From: Tretioscincus oriximinensis
Taxonomy: Eukaryota; Chordata; Lepidosauria; Squamata; Gymnophthalmidae
Length of the DNA stretch: 64,000 nucleotides
Reading direction: 5' to 3'
Assembly: GCA_022410635.1 (NCBI GenBank)
Contig: JAJVDF010000137.1
Coordinates: forward strand, 1,449,652-1,513,651
Shown: piece after piece, positions 30,079 to 40,615 of the stretch
Layout: every line of letters starts with the position of its first letter
Numbering within the stretch: position 1 is the stretch's first letter
The notes under the pieces: generated by a model
Databases searched by the model: none
What the model was told of the DNA's origin: nothing
The model's input: only the letters and a program-made list of their open reading frames with translations
Position numbers and translations under genes: made by a program

Positions 30079-30799
30079 TATATGTTGACAATTTACTTCT
30101 GAAAGTTTGTACTGCACTTTTTGCAGGTTACGGATTTTTCTTCAAGTTTGTAAATTTTGTAGTGAGTACCTGGATTTTTATTTCCGAGGAGACTTTGATT
30201 AGTGCAGCTTTACTTTCTGTAACTGCTTTTTGCACAACCCCCCTCTTGTTCATATGGTGGGACTCAAGGGTGTCAGATGCTATTGGGTATAACTTTAAAG
30301 AGAAAANCCCCCAAGCATATCAAATTTAACAACCATTAAAAACTTACAAAGAAAATAAATTAAACACAAATAAGCACAAGAAGGATTCAACCTTCCCAAT
30401 CCCCCTCCCTTGCTCTCTCCTTTCTCCGGAGCATCTCTAGTAATTTCTCATACTGCGCTGTTGTTACATTAAATCACAAACAAACCCTCTTAATAAATGA
30501 ATTTCCCCTGGCATATTCTGATCGTGACTCAGTAAACAGCTGCCCTTTCTGTAAACATGCACGGATTATTTTGCCTTCTTCCACTCTGTTTTTCTTTGCA
30601 GTGTGATGAAGCCGTTCATGAACATTTCCCAGATCAACTTGCTCTGTGTTTCTCTTGTTCATTTATCTACCGGTTTCCATTATTTAGCATTTACATACTC
30701 TACAGTGTTTGGCAAGTAATGCTATTTGCTTTTCAAAATAAGTTGTCAAATTATGCAACAACAACAATAGTGATAATAATGATATCATCATCATGTTTA
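30079..30799. other. No gene recognised
   Basis: AT-rich intronic sequence, including a short ATA/ATC-rich stretch at 30760-30800 that forms the tail of the following SINE. Confidence 0.35.
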
Positions 30800-30992
30800 T
30801 TTATAGCAAAGGGTGGCTCACACAGCTCTTGTTGCTTTCTCCACAACAGACACCCTGTGAAGTAGACAGGACTGAGAGAGTTCTAAAGGTTCAAGGTCAC
30901 CCAGCTGGTTTCANGGAGGAGGGTGGAATCNAACTGGGAGGCTACCAGATAGGAGTCCAGCACTCTAAGCACCACACCACACTGTGGATCCA
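30760..30992 (-). mobile_element. tRNA-derived SINE
   Basis: Complement of CACAACAGACACCCTGTGAA, GTAGACAGGACTGAGAGAG, AAGGTCACCCAGCTGG, GTGGAATC-AACTGGGAGGC and GGAGTCCAGCACTCTAAGCA. Tail of mixed ATC/AATA units at the low-coordinate end. Confidence 0.8.
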
Positions 30993-31424
30993 TTGCTTTT
31001 GGGGCTCAAAAGATATTGTTCCTTTTTTTTTGTCAGTCTCCTGGCTCAAAAATGTCTTGACACTACTATATCCATTCTTCCCAATGGGTGGTATTTGTCA
31101 TTTTAGTAATTCTTGCGTAGATTTATCCACCATTTCCATGGCATCTCCCTTTTCTCCCCTTTTCCCTCTGCAACACGTTCGTCTTTGCCTCAAAAGACCA
31201 TCAGGTTATGTTTAAACTGCTTCTGGGCTGCCTTTTTCCTTTCCCATTGTACAGCTTCCATAACTATTAGTTACCACAGGAAGGACAATTACGTTGTTAT
31301 ACAAATCTGAAAACTGTAGTTAATGAAATGTACTTGGAGTTCTGTGCCTGAAGTAATGTTTGGCAGCCCCCTAAGAATGTGGATTCCCAAAATGACTCCT
31401 TTGGACTTTATTTCTAAAGAAGTC

Positions 31425-31765
31425 CAGCAAANNAGCTAGCAGCACTTTGGGACTAANTTGNGAAAAGTGGTTGGCANAAGCTTTCGTAGACAGGTCTCCT
31501 TCTTCAGATGCTGAGGGACTCATGNCAGGGTCAGGTATTTATAGGAAAATGTNTATGGGAGNAGACAAAGCATATGCAACTGTAGGGAGGGGTTGAANTG
31601 CAGGTTAGAAAAACAGGTAAATAGCAGGAACTAANCTCCTTGTGTGAAAAAGTNCCTGGGGCAACAAGGGNCAATGTCTAGTAGAGAAGCAATCAAGTAC
31701 TTAACAGGTCTCATAAGAATGTATAGTTGGCCAGGAAACCATTNTCTCTGTTGATGCTTTCTAAA
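31425..31765 (-). mobile_element. Penelope-like element 3' UTR
   Basis: Complement blocks: AAGCTTTCGTAGACAGGTCT, TCTTCAGATGCTGAGGGACT, CAGGTCAGGTATTTATAGG-like text, ACTTAACAGGTCTCATAAGA, GGCCAGGAAACCATT. Parallels 29130-29575 over its whole length. Many N positions. Confidence 0.78.
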
Positions 31766-32874
31766 GAAGCATCGTCTATGTTCTACCATCTTTTATCTAC
31801 TAAACTAATACTTTTGGGGTTGGAGGGATATTTTAGCTACACACCTGATTTTACATTGATACACTTTACACTGCACAGCGGCATAGTTTGGTGCTCCAAA
31901 CTTTCTTCTCTTTTAGGGTTTGTTTTGGTTTTTCAGACTTTTTGAGTGCATTGCTTTGCTTGTCTTATTGATTCCCAAACAAACCACTTTGGACATCATT
32001 TCCAAAGCAGCATCCTCTGAAGAAGGTTATTGCTTCTTAGAACAGAGTTTTGGAATATGGGAGAGTTTTTGCTTTTGGCTGGAGAGATAGGAGTCTGGGG
32101 GAGAAAACCTGTTTGCAAAAAGAGCTCATGCAGAGATCAGAGACAAGCGACAGCAGGGATATAACAGATAACCTTTGGGATAATTTTAAAGATGGGAAAT
32201 TTAGTGTCCAGAAAAGACGATCTGCCCTGCCTCTTGGGTGGCTTCTAACTGTCTAAGGTTTCATTTGCAGTTTAATTGTGCTGTGCATTAGAGAAAGTAC
32301 TCTGAAGTGTGGTGCTTTTAATTACTTTTTTTCTTCCAATATCTCCCTTGGTTTATCTAATTAAACATCAAAGGCCTGCGGAATGTGTTTGGCATCTTTG
32401 TTTGAGTCCAAAGTCCCTTTTGGCCATGGCAATTTCAGCCCAATAGTTTAAAGATGCACGGGAAGTAAAAGGAGACCAGCGCTGCTCTATTCCTGACAAA
32501 TTAACATTTAATAGGATACTCCAAGTGGCAAAAAGGAGGGCTGTGCGGAATGTCAGAACATCATTAATTCTTCACATTAGGACGGGGGTCACCTTGGTGC
32601 AAGAAGGGGGCCTTGTTCCAAGTGCCTTCGCTTGGCTTCCCCTCGGCTGTCAATCACAGCTGTGTGTCGCAAATTCCCTGCTGAGGAGATCGCGACTTGC
32701 TAACCGATGGGCTGGTGGCTCTCGGAGGTCCATATTATGTGCATACCAGGGAAGGCACTTCGGCGCCCACTTTGGGGGACTTTTCATGTGCCAAAGGGCT
32801 GTATTAAAAATAAGAGAACAGAGCTGTGGCTGATAAAAGAAATAAGGATAAAAAAAATAAGAACAGCCCACTGT
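31766..32874. other. No gene or known repeat recognised
   Basis: Intron-like. Open frames near 32050 and 32525 have no family pattern. Confidence 0.35.
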
Positions 32875-32925
32875 TCAGGTATAGGGTGGGGTATAATATA
32901 AATGAATAAATAAAGAATAAATACG
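32875..32925 (+). mobile_element. L2 LINE 3' terminus
   Basis: TTCAGGTATAGGGTGGGGTA, TAATATAAATGAATAAATAA: terminal 50 bp of L2 directly before a reverse CR1. Confidence 0.6.
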
Positions 32926-33518
32926 AGGAACCCTGCTGAATAGGGCTGGAGCCAATTTTGTCCAGCGCTTTGTCTCTCACAGCAACCCACCCATTGCACC
33001 TGGACATCTCGAGCAGAAGGAGGCAAACCCTTACCAGACTAGGTCCCTGCTATCCATGTTATTGTGGATTATGACAGGCCCCAAATGAGGCAGGTGGATG
33101 AGCCAAAGGGGTCTGGCATGGTCAACAATGGCCCACCAATTGCACCTGGGCAGAGTCAAGCAGATGAAGGCAAACCCCTCACCTGTTCTCGACTTCCTGC
33201 AAATGGTGCTTTAGGAGTCCTGCNTGTTGCTCTGTCCTGGAGGCAGGATCAAGAGATCCATCCTAGTAGCCATTTATAGCCTTGGTTTCCATGAACTTGT
33301 CTAATTCTGTCCTAAAGCAATCCAAGCTGCCAGCTACCACCACCTCTTCTGGAAGTCGATTCCACAGACCGATGTCACCTCCCTTTGCCTGTCCTCCTCT
33401 TCTACCTATCAGCTTCAAGGAGTTTCCCCTGGTCCTAATGTTGTGTGCTGAAGAAAACAGTTTTTCTCTTATCCCAGGCATGTATCCCATTGATTTTCAT
33501 CGGGCCTCCTATTGAGGA
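32926..33518 (-). mobile_element. CR1 LINE 3' end with palindrome-containing 3' UTR
   Basis: The minus strand from 33490 encodes SAHNIRTRGNSLKLIGRRGG, then GLWNRLPEEVVVAGSLDCF, LDKFMETKAINGY: the CR1 ORF2 C-terminus, inactive. The 3' UTR has GAGAACAGGTGAGGGGTTTG and CAGGTGCAATTGGTGGGCCA. Then a palindrome half (33050-33110 on the plus strand: TTGTGGATTATGACAGGCCC), then a second TTTGCCTCCTTCTGCTCGAG, CAGGTGCAATGGGTGG, and the terminal AGCAGGGTTCCTCG. The CR1 segment is present on both sides of the palindrome. Confidence 0.87.
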
Positions 33519-33559
33519 AGGCTGGAAAAAAGAAGCCGTAGGGCTGAGGTATAAGGACA

Positions 33560-34120
33560 TGGGAGCATAATGCGAACTTTGCTGGATCAGGCCGTCAGTC
33601 CAGCTTCCTGCCTCACCCAATGGGCCTCTGGGTGCTTCTGGGCACCTCAAGCAGAAGGCCGCCACTTAGTTTTAATTCCCTGCAATAAGGGAATTTGTCC
33701 CTCCCACCGAGCAGCCATGGATATCCCGTACCTTTTCCCTATGAATTAACAGGAGATCCGCTGGATGTGTCCACACCCCATCTAGCCCAGGATCCCACCT
33801 CTCCCAGTGGCCCANCAGTTGCTTCTGGGCAGCCCAAGCAGATGATAAAGGCAACATCATCACTTGCTCTTGAGTCCCTACAAATGGTCTTTAGAGGCCT
33901 CCTCCCTGCCTCTCCAGCTGGAAGACACCCACTCCCTTTAGTAGTCACTGACAGCGGGTCCGTCACTAGATGCCCATAGGAGACCTACTAAGTCACACCA
34001 CAGTCCTTAGTCCAGGATCCTGCCTCACCCAGTGGCCCACCAGTTACTAACTAAACATCTTTATCTTGCTCCCAGTATCTCTCAAGTGGCCGTTAGAGGC
34101 ATTTTGTAAATAAAAAATAA
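33560..34120 (-). mobile_element. CR1-like 3' UTR remnants, repeated
   Basis: Three successive reverse segments (33560-33690, 33775-33925, 34005-34115) each carry CAGGATCC-GCCTC-CCCAGTGGCCCA and CTTGAGTCCCTACAAATGG-type marks. They resemble 17240-17345 and look like successive insertions or local duplication of an older CR1-like family. Confidence 0.55.
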
Positions 34121-34549
34121 GTAAACAAATGAGCAAGTAAGTAAATAAATGGTNCAGAAATGAATGCAAAAATAAAACTCAATAAAAGCCTGGGGTATTA
34201 TAGACACAAGCTATAGNAGAGGCTTAACACTAGAGGGCGCCCTGGTAATCCAAGATCAAAATATCTCCATCCNGATGCCGAACCAAACTGCCGAGCAGAG
34301 GCAGTGGGGCCACTGATCTTCCCGTCTCAAGAGCCACATGCCCAAGGCATGTTTCACTTGGCAACCTCTTAGCCCCCTGACTGCTCCTAGCCATGTCTTG
34401 TTGTGACGCCTACATGCATTCAAAGCTAGAGTCCAATGAGATCATTCAAAGTCTATGTATTTGTATATGTCTTTCCTTAAAGGTGATGAGTGGAACCCAA
34501 AGTAGGCAACACAATACACTTCTCCCCTGGGTCTTATCCTGAATGATAT

Positions 34550-34676
34550 GCTGGAGTACGGGCCTGCCACCTGCATGCTACGGTCATAGTTTTCTCCAGC
34601 CTAAGTATGGTAGATCCCTAGGTATNGTAGGGGTATAATTCAGAATAAGTCCCAGTGAAGAAAGGGCCTTAGGAAG
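34550..34676. repeat. Palindromic repeat, partial copy
   Basis: GGGCCTGCCACCTGCATGCT, AGCCTAAGTATGGTAG, then ATTCAGAATAAGTCCCAGTG, AAGAAAGGGCCTTAGG. It keeps the right outer terminus AGGGCCTTAG. Confidence 0.6.
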
Positions 34677-35856
34677 ACCTGGAAGAAGGATCTCCTAATA
34701 GCGGTATTAAGAGCGAGAAATTCTAGCANAGTCTCTGCCTTTGCTTTGCTTATAATTGGAGTGGATTTCATTTTGATTTCTCCTCTTTTATTGATAAATT
34801 CAACACAGATATCTCCAAAATGTCCCTCTTCTGATGCTCTTAGCTTTTTGAGCCCACATTTCCTGATGAGTGGCCACTAACTAGAAGGGACTGATAGGAG
34901 ACTGTGAACAGAGGCTACAAGGCATGGATCAGCTGCTTAATCCTATTGAATCGACACAGGAAAAAGCAAAGATGGTGAATGGAAAACCTCAAAGCAACCT
35001 CCCCAAACCCAGGTGAGCTTCAAAGTNAGTTCATCTGCTTGGGAACAAGGCAACAGCCAACAGGACAGTGATACTGCTTAGTCAATCACAAGCTCAGGTT
35101 CACAGAACACAAGTCTACCTGGATTCACCTGGGGTGAAAAAATAGGTAGCCTGTAATCAACAGCTCGTGTAAGGCTGACTACACAATGCGTTAAAAACTG
35201 ACATGGCATTAAATTCTGAAGTAACCCAGTCATGAGCCCAAGCATACGTGCTTTCTTCCTTTCGCAAACAGACCAGTAGAAAATCTTTAAATCCACATGA
35301 ACAAGACAGCGAGCCAGGAAGGAAATACTGAGCACATGCTCAGCGTGCGATTCTGCATTGCCTTGTGCTAGCATCTTCTTGCGGTATCCCGGTAATCCCA
35401 TTACGGATCGTACCCACAGGAAGCATTCTTGCCCCTGGAGCGGCCACTATGGGAAATATCAGCAAAGGGGCAACGCGTGGAGCAGATTCATCATGATGAT
35501 GCTACTGTCATGTGATGTCAGCCTACATGTGCAGGATCAGTGCATTCCTTCAGCCTTGAACTGCTTCCAATGCAGTCATGGCTTTCTGAGTGTTCGGTCT
35601 ATTATTCAGATGTTTGCTTTCAAGCACGGGGCAGCACAAACTGGATGCTCAGATGAAATGAATTGAGATGTAAGATCCAGCAAAGTCCAACATACACAGG
35701 TTGTTTCTTCCACCTACTTCCAGTGACGGTTTAATTTGCACCAAGCAGTCAACATCACAGAGCCACGTGGCTGAGGTGCAATAGCGAACTTTGCAGGCCA
35801 AATGAAAGGGCTAACAAAGGAAAGAGAAGAGGCACCGACCTGGAGACTGAAGGCAT
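34677..35856. other. No gene recognised
   Basis: Intron-like. No LINE or SINE mark was found. Confidence 0.35.
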
Positions 35857-35995
35857 AAGAACCTAAGAGGAGCCCTGCTGAATGGGGCTGGAGCCCATTT
35901 AGTCCCCGTTTCACCCAGGGCCCCACCAATTGCCCTGGGCAGTCTGAACCGAAGGCAAAATCTTCACTTATTCACGACTTTCTGCAGTTCCTTCC
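35857..35995 (-). mobile_element. CR1 LINE 3' terminus
   Basis: Plus strand AAGAACCTAAGAGGAGCCCT, GCTGAATGGGGCTGGAGCCC, CACCCAGGGCCCCACCAATT, GTCTGAACCGAAGGCAAAAT: the reverse of the terminal 130 bp of the TTCTTATG-tailed CR1. Confidence 0.82.
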
Positions 35996-37289
35996 ATCCG
36001 GCACAATTCCTCCCCCACAAGGCCAGAGCGCAGGAAAGGAGAATCCAGCCACGGTCATCTTAACAAATTGCTCCCCAGGTGAAGGCGGAAGCTTTCCCTG
36101 TGCGCTTTGGACTTCATTGCCGCGGCAGGAGCCAGGAAGGGACGCCCCGACTTCAACCCCAGGGAGACAAGAGTCCGGAGGGAAGCAGGAGGCAAAGGCA
36201 AAAGCAGTCACCCCCTCCCTGCGACGGAGAACTCTTTGTGAACCCTGGGCTCCATTTCAGCAAGCGGCCTGATTTATTCATACAGAAGTTCCACCTGATA
36301 ACTTTGTCTGAACCAATATGCCTGCCTTTTGCAAACCATAAAGCATCTGGTATGGTGGTTTTAAGGGAGCAAAAAAGGCTCTTTTGTAAGAATAGAATTT
36401 TTTCTTCCTTTGGGAAAAAGAGAAAGGGAGGGTTGGGGGAAGGAAGCTAATCTTAGTGTATATTTTGCAAGCCATAAATTGCATCAAGGGAAAATGAAAC
36501 GGGCAGAACAAGGCTTTTATGTGGCCTGGGAAAGAGGAAAAGAAGGATCTTTCGACACTTACTTTCTGGGAATGGCAGCTGAGAACCATTGCTATCCACT
36601 AGATGGGGGGAGAGAGGTTTCCTGCCGTTCATACTTCACCAGGCAGAAGCATTCCTGCATCAGCTGCGAAGCAGAAAGTGTGAAGGCTGCATTCTCTAGC
36701 CTGTCTACGTCCTGCATCTTTAGTTGTACTCAACATGGACCATTTCACCACAATGGGATAAAAACATGTCATGGTTTTCCAAGCAAAAGGGGCACATCAG
36801 ACATGAAGATAACAGAAAGCTTAGCATACAGCTTTTGCACTTCCTGCAGGAACGTTTGCAGAATGCTTGGGGAATAGAGAAGGGGCGACGGGACTAGTGA
36901 AGGGATAAGCAATGCATCTCTCTGTAGCAGCTAATTGGGTTACTGGGGTTACTAGAAAAAGGCAGGGTGGGAGTTTTGCATCTTTCATGTGTGTCAAAAA
37001 ACAAGTGCCAGGAGGTGCAGTCTATGATACAACGAGACAGCCGTCACCAGTTGTAATTATTTAAGTTTTATTGTTGTCTTTGGGCCTTTTTATACTTAAC
37101 TATACCCAACTGAGATGGATCTCTCCAGATTGGACCCAAGACATCTGCAGTCCAGCTGCTGTACCAACCCCCAAACGTACATGAACCTGGAAACTAATCT
37201 GCATGAGCTTCAACAGTCAATAGCAAATGTCTCTGCCTTGGAGCTGTCCTGAGTCTCACACAAGGATAACTAAGGGTCCCTGGGGACTT
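35996..37289. other. No gene recognised; locally GC-rich
   Basis: 36080-36240 is GC-richer with a few CpG sites but has no recognisable exon. The plus-strand open frame 36410-36877 has no family pattern and no splice context that I can support. Confidence 0.35.
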
Positions 37290-37477
37290 ATTTCAACAAC
37301 ACAACACTAGGAGGTGCCACAGGAGGGGATGAGTTCTCCTTCACTGGAAATCTTCAAACAGAGGCTGGGCAGCCACCTGTCTGGGATGATTTAGTGAGTC
37401 TTACATTGAGCAGGGGCTTGGATCTCATGGCCCTGGAGGACCCTTCCAACGCTAGGATTCTAGGATTCTGTGATTTG
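37290..37477 (+). mobile_element. CR1 LINE 3' end (bird-type subfamily)
   Basis: CACAACACTAGGAGGTGCCA, CACTGGAAATCTTCAAACAG, AGGCTGGGCAGCCACCTGTC, TGATTTAGTGAGTCTTACAT, GAGGACCCTTCCAACGCTAG, then two GATTCTAG/GATTCTGTG tail units, the CR1 tail of this subfamily. Confidence 0.82.
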
Positions 37478-37778
37478 AGAAGAAGAAGAACTGTTTTTTT
37501 TATCCCTCACTTTTCTCACCTTTTAAGGGAACTCAAAGTGGCTTATTAGGTTATTTTCTGCTCGAAGGCTGACATTCTATCTTTCCCATCAGGCTGTGGT
37601 GCTTCCCATTTATCTAGTTGCAATTTCTTGCACTTCTTGCATTCGAATAGCTGGGTTGGCAAGAGCTACAAGCTAGTGGAAGGTGCTCACCTCTCGCCAC
37701 GTCCGACACAGGATTTCCAAGCCCCACCTCCCAGGCGAGATACCGTTTCCTTAGCGACTGAGCCACCAACCATATGCT
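37478..37778 (-). mobile_element. tRNA-derived SINE, short TTC tail
   Basis: Complement of GAGAAGAAGAAGAACTG (tail), TTTATCCCTCACTTTTCTCA, TCTTTCCCATCAGGCTGTGG, AGAGCTACAAGCTAGTGGAA, TCCCAGGCGAGATACCGTTT and CCTTAGCGACTGAGCCACCA (head). Same family as 17782-18236 but with only a few GAA units, so it shows the state before tail expansion. Confidence 0.82.
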
Positions 37779-38931
37779 GATGAAACGGTTTCTACCATAA
37801 CCAGAACATGGAGGAATACACTTTCTGGGGTCTCCATGTTACTGAGAGAGGCCCATCAGTACCCTGAAATACCTCGTTGACATTGCAGTCTACCGGTGGC
37901 CAAGGGGCTTCTTGTTGTAGATCATGCTCCAACCTGTGTGGACAGAACAGGCCAGCAGTGGGTAGGTCCTATGTTCCATCCTAACATGTGGAAGGAAGTC
38001 ACTAATTTTTCTAAACCACATAGGACCTTCTGAAACCCACGGTGCGTCCGTCTAATAGATAAAGATACTTGTGATTTGACACCATGACACTCCCCTAGGG
38101 GGAAAGATCAGGGCCCTTGGCATGTGNGGATTTTTGGCCCATGCATGGAATCATTGTGGGGATGGGGTCTGTTTTACCCTTATCATTCCCACAGTAGCTG
38201 CTCCTAATGTTTTACCTTTTCCTTAGCTACTCTGGGAGGCACGGCAGCAAAATGTGCTTTTAAGGAAGGAAAATGAAAAGCAAAGAGACGAGGCCTCTGG
38301 AAATAAAAAGGCAGAAATGTTTGTTCCTGCCCTTTCTTGCCATTGTACTTGTCAAAGAAAATATTAAGATGATGCAGGATCCACAAATTCTATTTTTCCT
38401 TTTCTTTTTTTATGTAAAGGATTACAAAGTGCAAAATGTAATGTTTGCCGTGGAGTCTTCGTGACTCCTGTTCCCACTTTATCCAGCAAAATCACTTTTC
38501 GAAATCCCTCTGCATAATATTTCTCTCCCTGTAAAGCTGGCTTGGAAGAAGGGAAAAAACAACAGAAGAAAATCAAAGAACAAGAAAAGAAACCTGTACA
38601 AAGGATGGATACAAATTTCAAGTATCAGCCATGACTGCCCCCGAAGCCCCACCCAAGGATTTGCTTGTTTTTTAAGAAAGGCTTTGGGTTTTTTAAAATT
38701 AATAATGGTGGGCAGAAGCTAAAGGATAAAGTATAAATCATAAATTGGTTCTTAAAAACTAACTTTGCCAAGAGTGGCAACAGTGTGAACCAATCAGGCT
38801 GCTGCTGGCTTTCTAGGCTTCCTGTCCCTGTGGTGGGAAAGTGACTAAAACCTCCTTATCCGGAGCCCGTTGTATTTTTGCACACAATGGGTTCTGTTTC
38901 CAGTTGAGAAAATTCTGCAACTTTCCCTGAT
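37779..38931. other. No gene recognised
   Basis: Intron-like sequence without assignable repeats. Confidence 0.35.
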
Positions 38932-39018
38932 TTATTTATATATTTGGATTTTTATTCTGCCCTATACTGGAAGGTCTCAGGATGGGTCACAATCATAAAA
39001 ATAAACCATCAATCACCT
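38932..39018 (-). mobile_element. L2 LINE 3' terminus
   Basis: ATTTATATATTTGGATTTTT, ATTCTGCCCTATACTGGAAG, GTCTCAGGATGGGTCAC: reverse L2 end. Confidence 0.65.
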
Positions 39019-39049
39019 CTTTCATCAGCCTTGGGCTAAACTAATGGCT

Positions 39050-39195
39050 TCCCCTGGACTAGATGGCCACTGATCCCATTCAGCAGGGCTCCTCTTATGT
39101 TCCATCTTCACCACCAGTGCAGGCTATGGCAGGCCATGTTTGGCTCATCCACATTCAGGGCCTGGCACATTCAGTGAACTGGCACATGCCAATTG
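39050..39195 (+). mobile_element. CR1 3' terminus joined to a palindromic repeat
   Basis: GGACTAGATGGCCACTGATC, CCATTCAGCAGGGCTCCTCT, TATGTTCCATC is the CR1 end. It runs straight into CACCAGTGCAGGCTATGGCA, GGCCATGTTTGGCTCATCCA and later CATGCCAATTGTCAG, a decayed palindromic copy. Confidence 0.65.
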
Positions 39196-39875
39196 TCAGC
39201 CACCTGCACCTGAGTTCCCTGGCAGCTGTTGAAGTGTGTCGAAGAGAAGTTCCAGCCACTTTTCTTGCTGCCTTCTCTGCTGGAGACGATTATCTGGCTT
39301 TGCATTTCATAAAACAACGTCTCCTTTCTTTCAGTATCAGGGGACATCAAGCCTGCCTTGTCCCTTGAACGGTGGGAACACATTCTTCCCCATTCCTGCT
39401 GCTTGTCTCTGCAAGGGCTTATCTCAGCAAGTGACAGCTGAAGGCTACCAGTCCTGAGCACAGAGGTCGATCCCTTTGCCTTTCTGTTTCTATTTCTAAA
39501 TGGAGGCAAGAAGAGGGAACAGCTTCCTCTGGGGAAATGGGGATCTTGGCCACATCTCCTGGTCTTTCAATCAGCTTCATGGTCAGCAGTAACTCAGACT
39601 CTGCCCCAAACATGCCCTCAAGCGATCAAGATGGATCATGGCAAGGAAAGTCACACCAGAACAACTTGTTTTGTGATCTTTCCTTTTTAACTACAAAGGG
39701 AGCCCAGAGAAGCCTTGAGGAACAAATGAATACCATGGCATCATGCCAACATCCTATCAGGCTGATATACTTGCACTGACTCTGTGTCAAGGGCCAACCC
39801 ACAGTGGACATCAGATTAATTGCTGGATCAGCTGTTCCTTGCAGGTGTGAAACGAAGGTCTGGTCCACAGTGGAC
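39196..39875. other. No gene recognised
   Basis: Nothing assignable on either strand. Confidence 0.3.
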
Positions 39876-40090
39876 ATTATAAGAACATAAGAACATAAGA
39901 AGAGCCATCCTGGATCAGGCCACAGCCCATCAAGTCCAGTATTCTGTGTCACACAGAGGCCCACCAGATGCCCCTGGGCAGAAAGTATCTATTCCAGAAA
40001 GTATCTCAAATGGTGGCCTGTGGTCTGCATGCTAGAGAAGACTGTGCAGGCCCCGTTTGGACTTGGTCATCCAACTACCAGTGTAGACTT
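39876..40090 (-). mobile_element. CR1 3' terminus followed by a palindromic-repeat remnant
   Basis: Plus strand ATAAGAACATAAGAACATAA, GAAGAGCCATCCTGGATCAG, GCCACAGCCCATCAAGTCCA, GTGTCACACAGAGGCCCACC: reverse CR1 with three TTCTTATG tail units. From 40010 CTGTGGTCTGCATGCTAG, GCAGGCCCCGTTTGGAC, ACCAGTGTAGACTTCCCTGG is a worn palindrome. Confidence 0.75.
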
Positions 40091-40104
40091 CCCTGGCATC
40101 TCAG

Positions 40105-40615
40105 CATCACTCAGTCCCTCAGCATCTGAAGAAGAAAATATGTCTATGAAAGCTTATGACACCTACCTTGCACACCATGACATAAAAACCGGTATAAAGT
40201 TATATTCTGGAATATAGCAATCGCTTGTCTGTGCACATGAAAAGTCTCTATTCTGTGGCCAGTGCCTCACATCGCTTCTCGATCTTATCGCACACAGCCC
40301 ACACAACAGCTGCATTCTCGGCTGTTTCATTCTCCCGCGTCAAATTTGTGCACACACCTGCACACCGCCACAGCTGCGAGAGGACAGGGGCTCTCTGGAA
40401 CGATGCCTGAATACCCCAGCAATAGTTTATTCCCGGATTAATGGCGTTTAGTGTGGGACAACTGCTCAAGAACGCTTAACCCATGTGCTGTTGTCTCATC
40501 TCTCTCCGCTCAAGGTAGAAATATGCTGTGTGAACGCAACCTTAGTCTCTTAAGTTCTACTAGCCCCTTTGCTGGACTTTCTATTAGACTAACATGGCTA
40601 TTTCTCTGAATACGG
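40105..40615 (+). mobile_element. Penelope-like 3' end interrupted by about 390 bp
   Basis: Left piece CAGTCCCTCAGCATCTGAAG, TGTCTATGAAAGCTTATGAC (40105-40151). Right piece CTTAGTCTCTTAAGTTCTAC, TGGACTTTCTATTAGACTAA, CATGGCTATTTCTCTGAA (40540-40612). Intact copies have only about 25 bp between these. The intervening sequence is unassigned and is probably a later insertion. A shared ACCT at the two edges is too short to be convincing. Confidence 0.6.

Noticed and set aside
35455..35500. Possible tRNA or small RNA gene in locally GC-rich text
   Set aside because: No paired A and B boxes at tRNA spacing and no cloverleaf could be drawn.
36080..36240. Possible CpG island promoter
   Set aside because: Only a few CpG sites over 160 bp and no exon nearby.
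36410..36877. 155-codon open frame on the plus strand
   Set aside because: Composition and content look random. No recognisable motif or start context.
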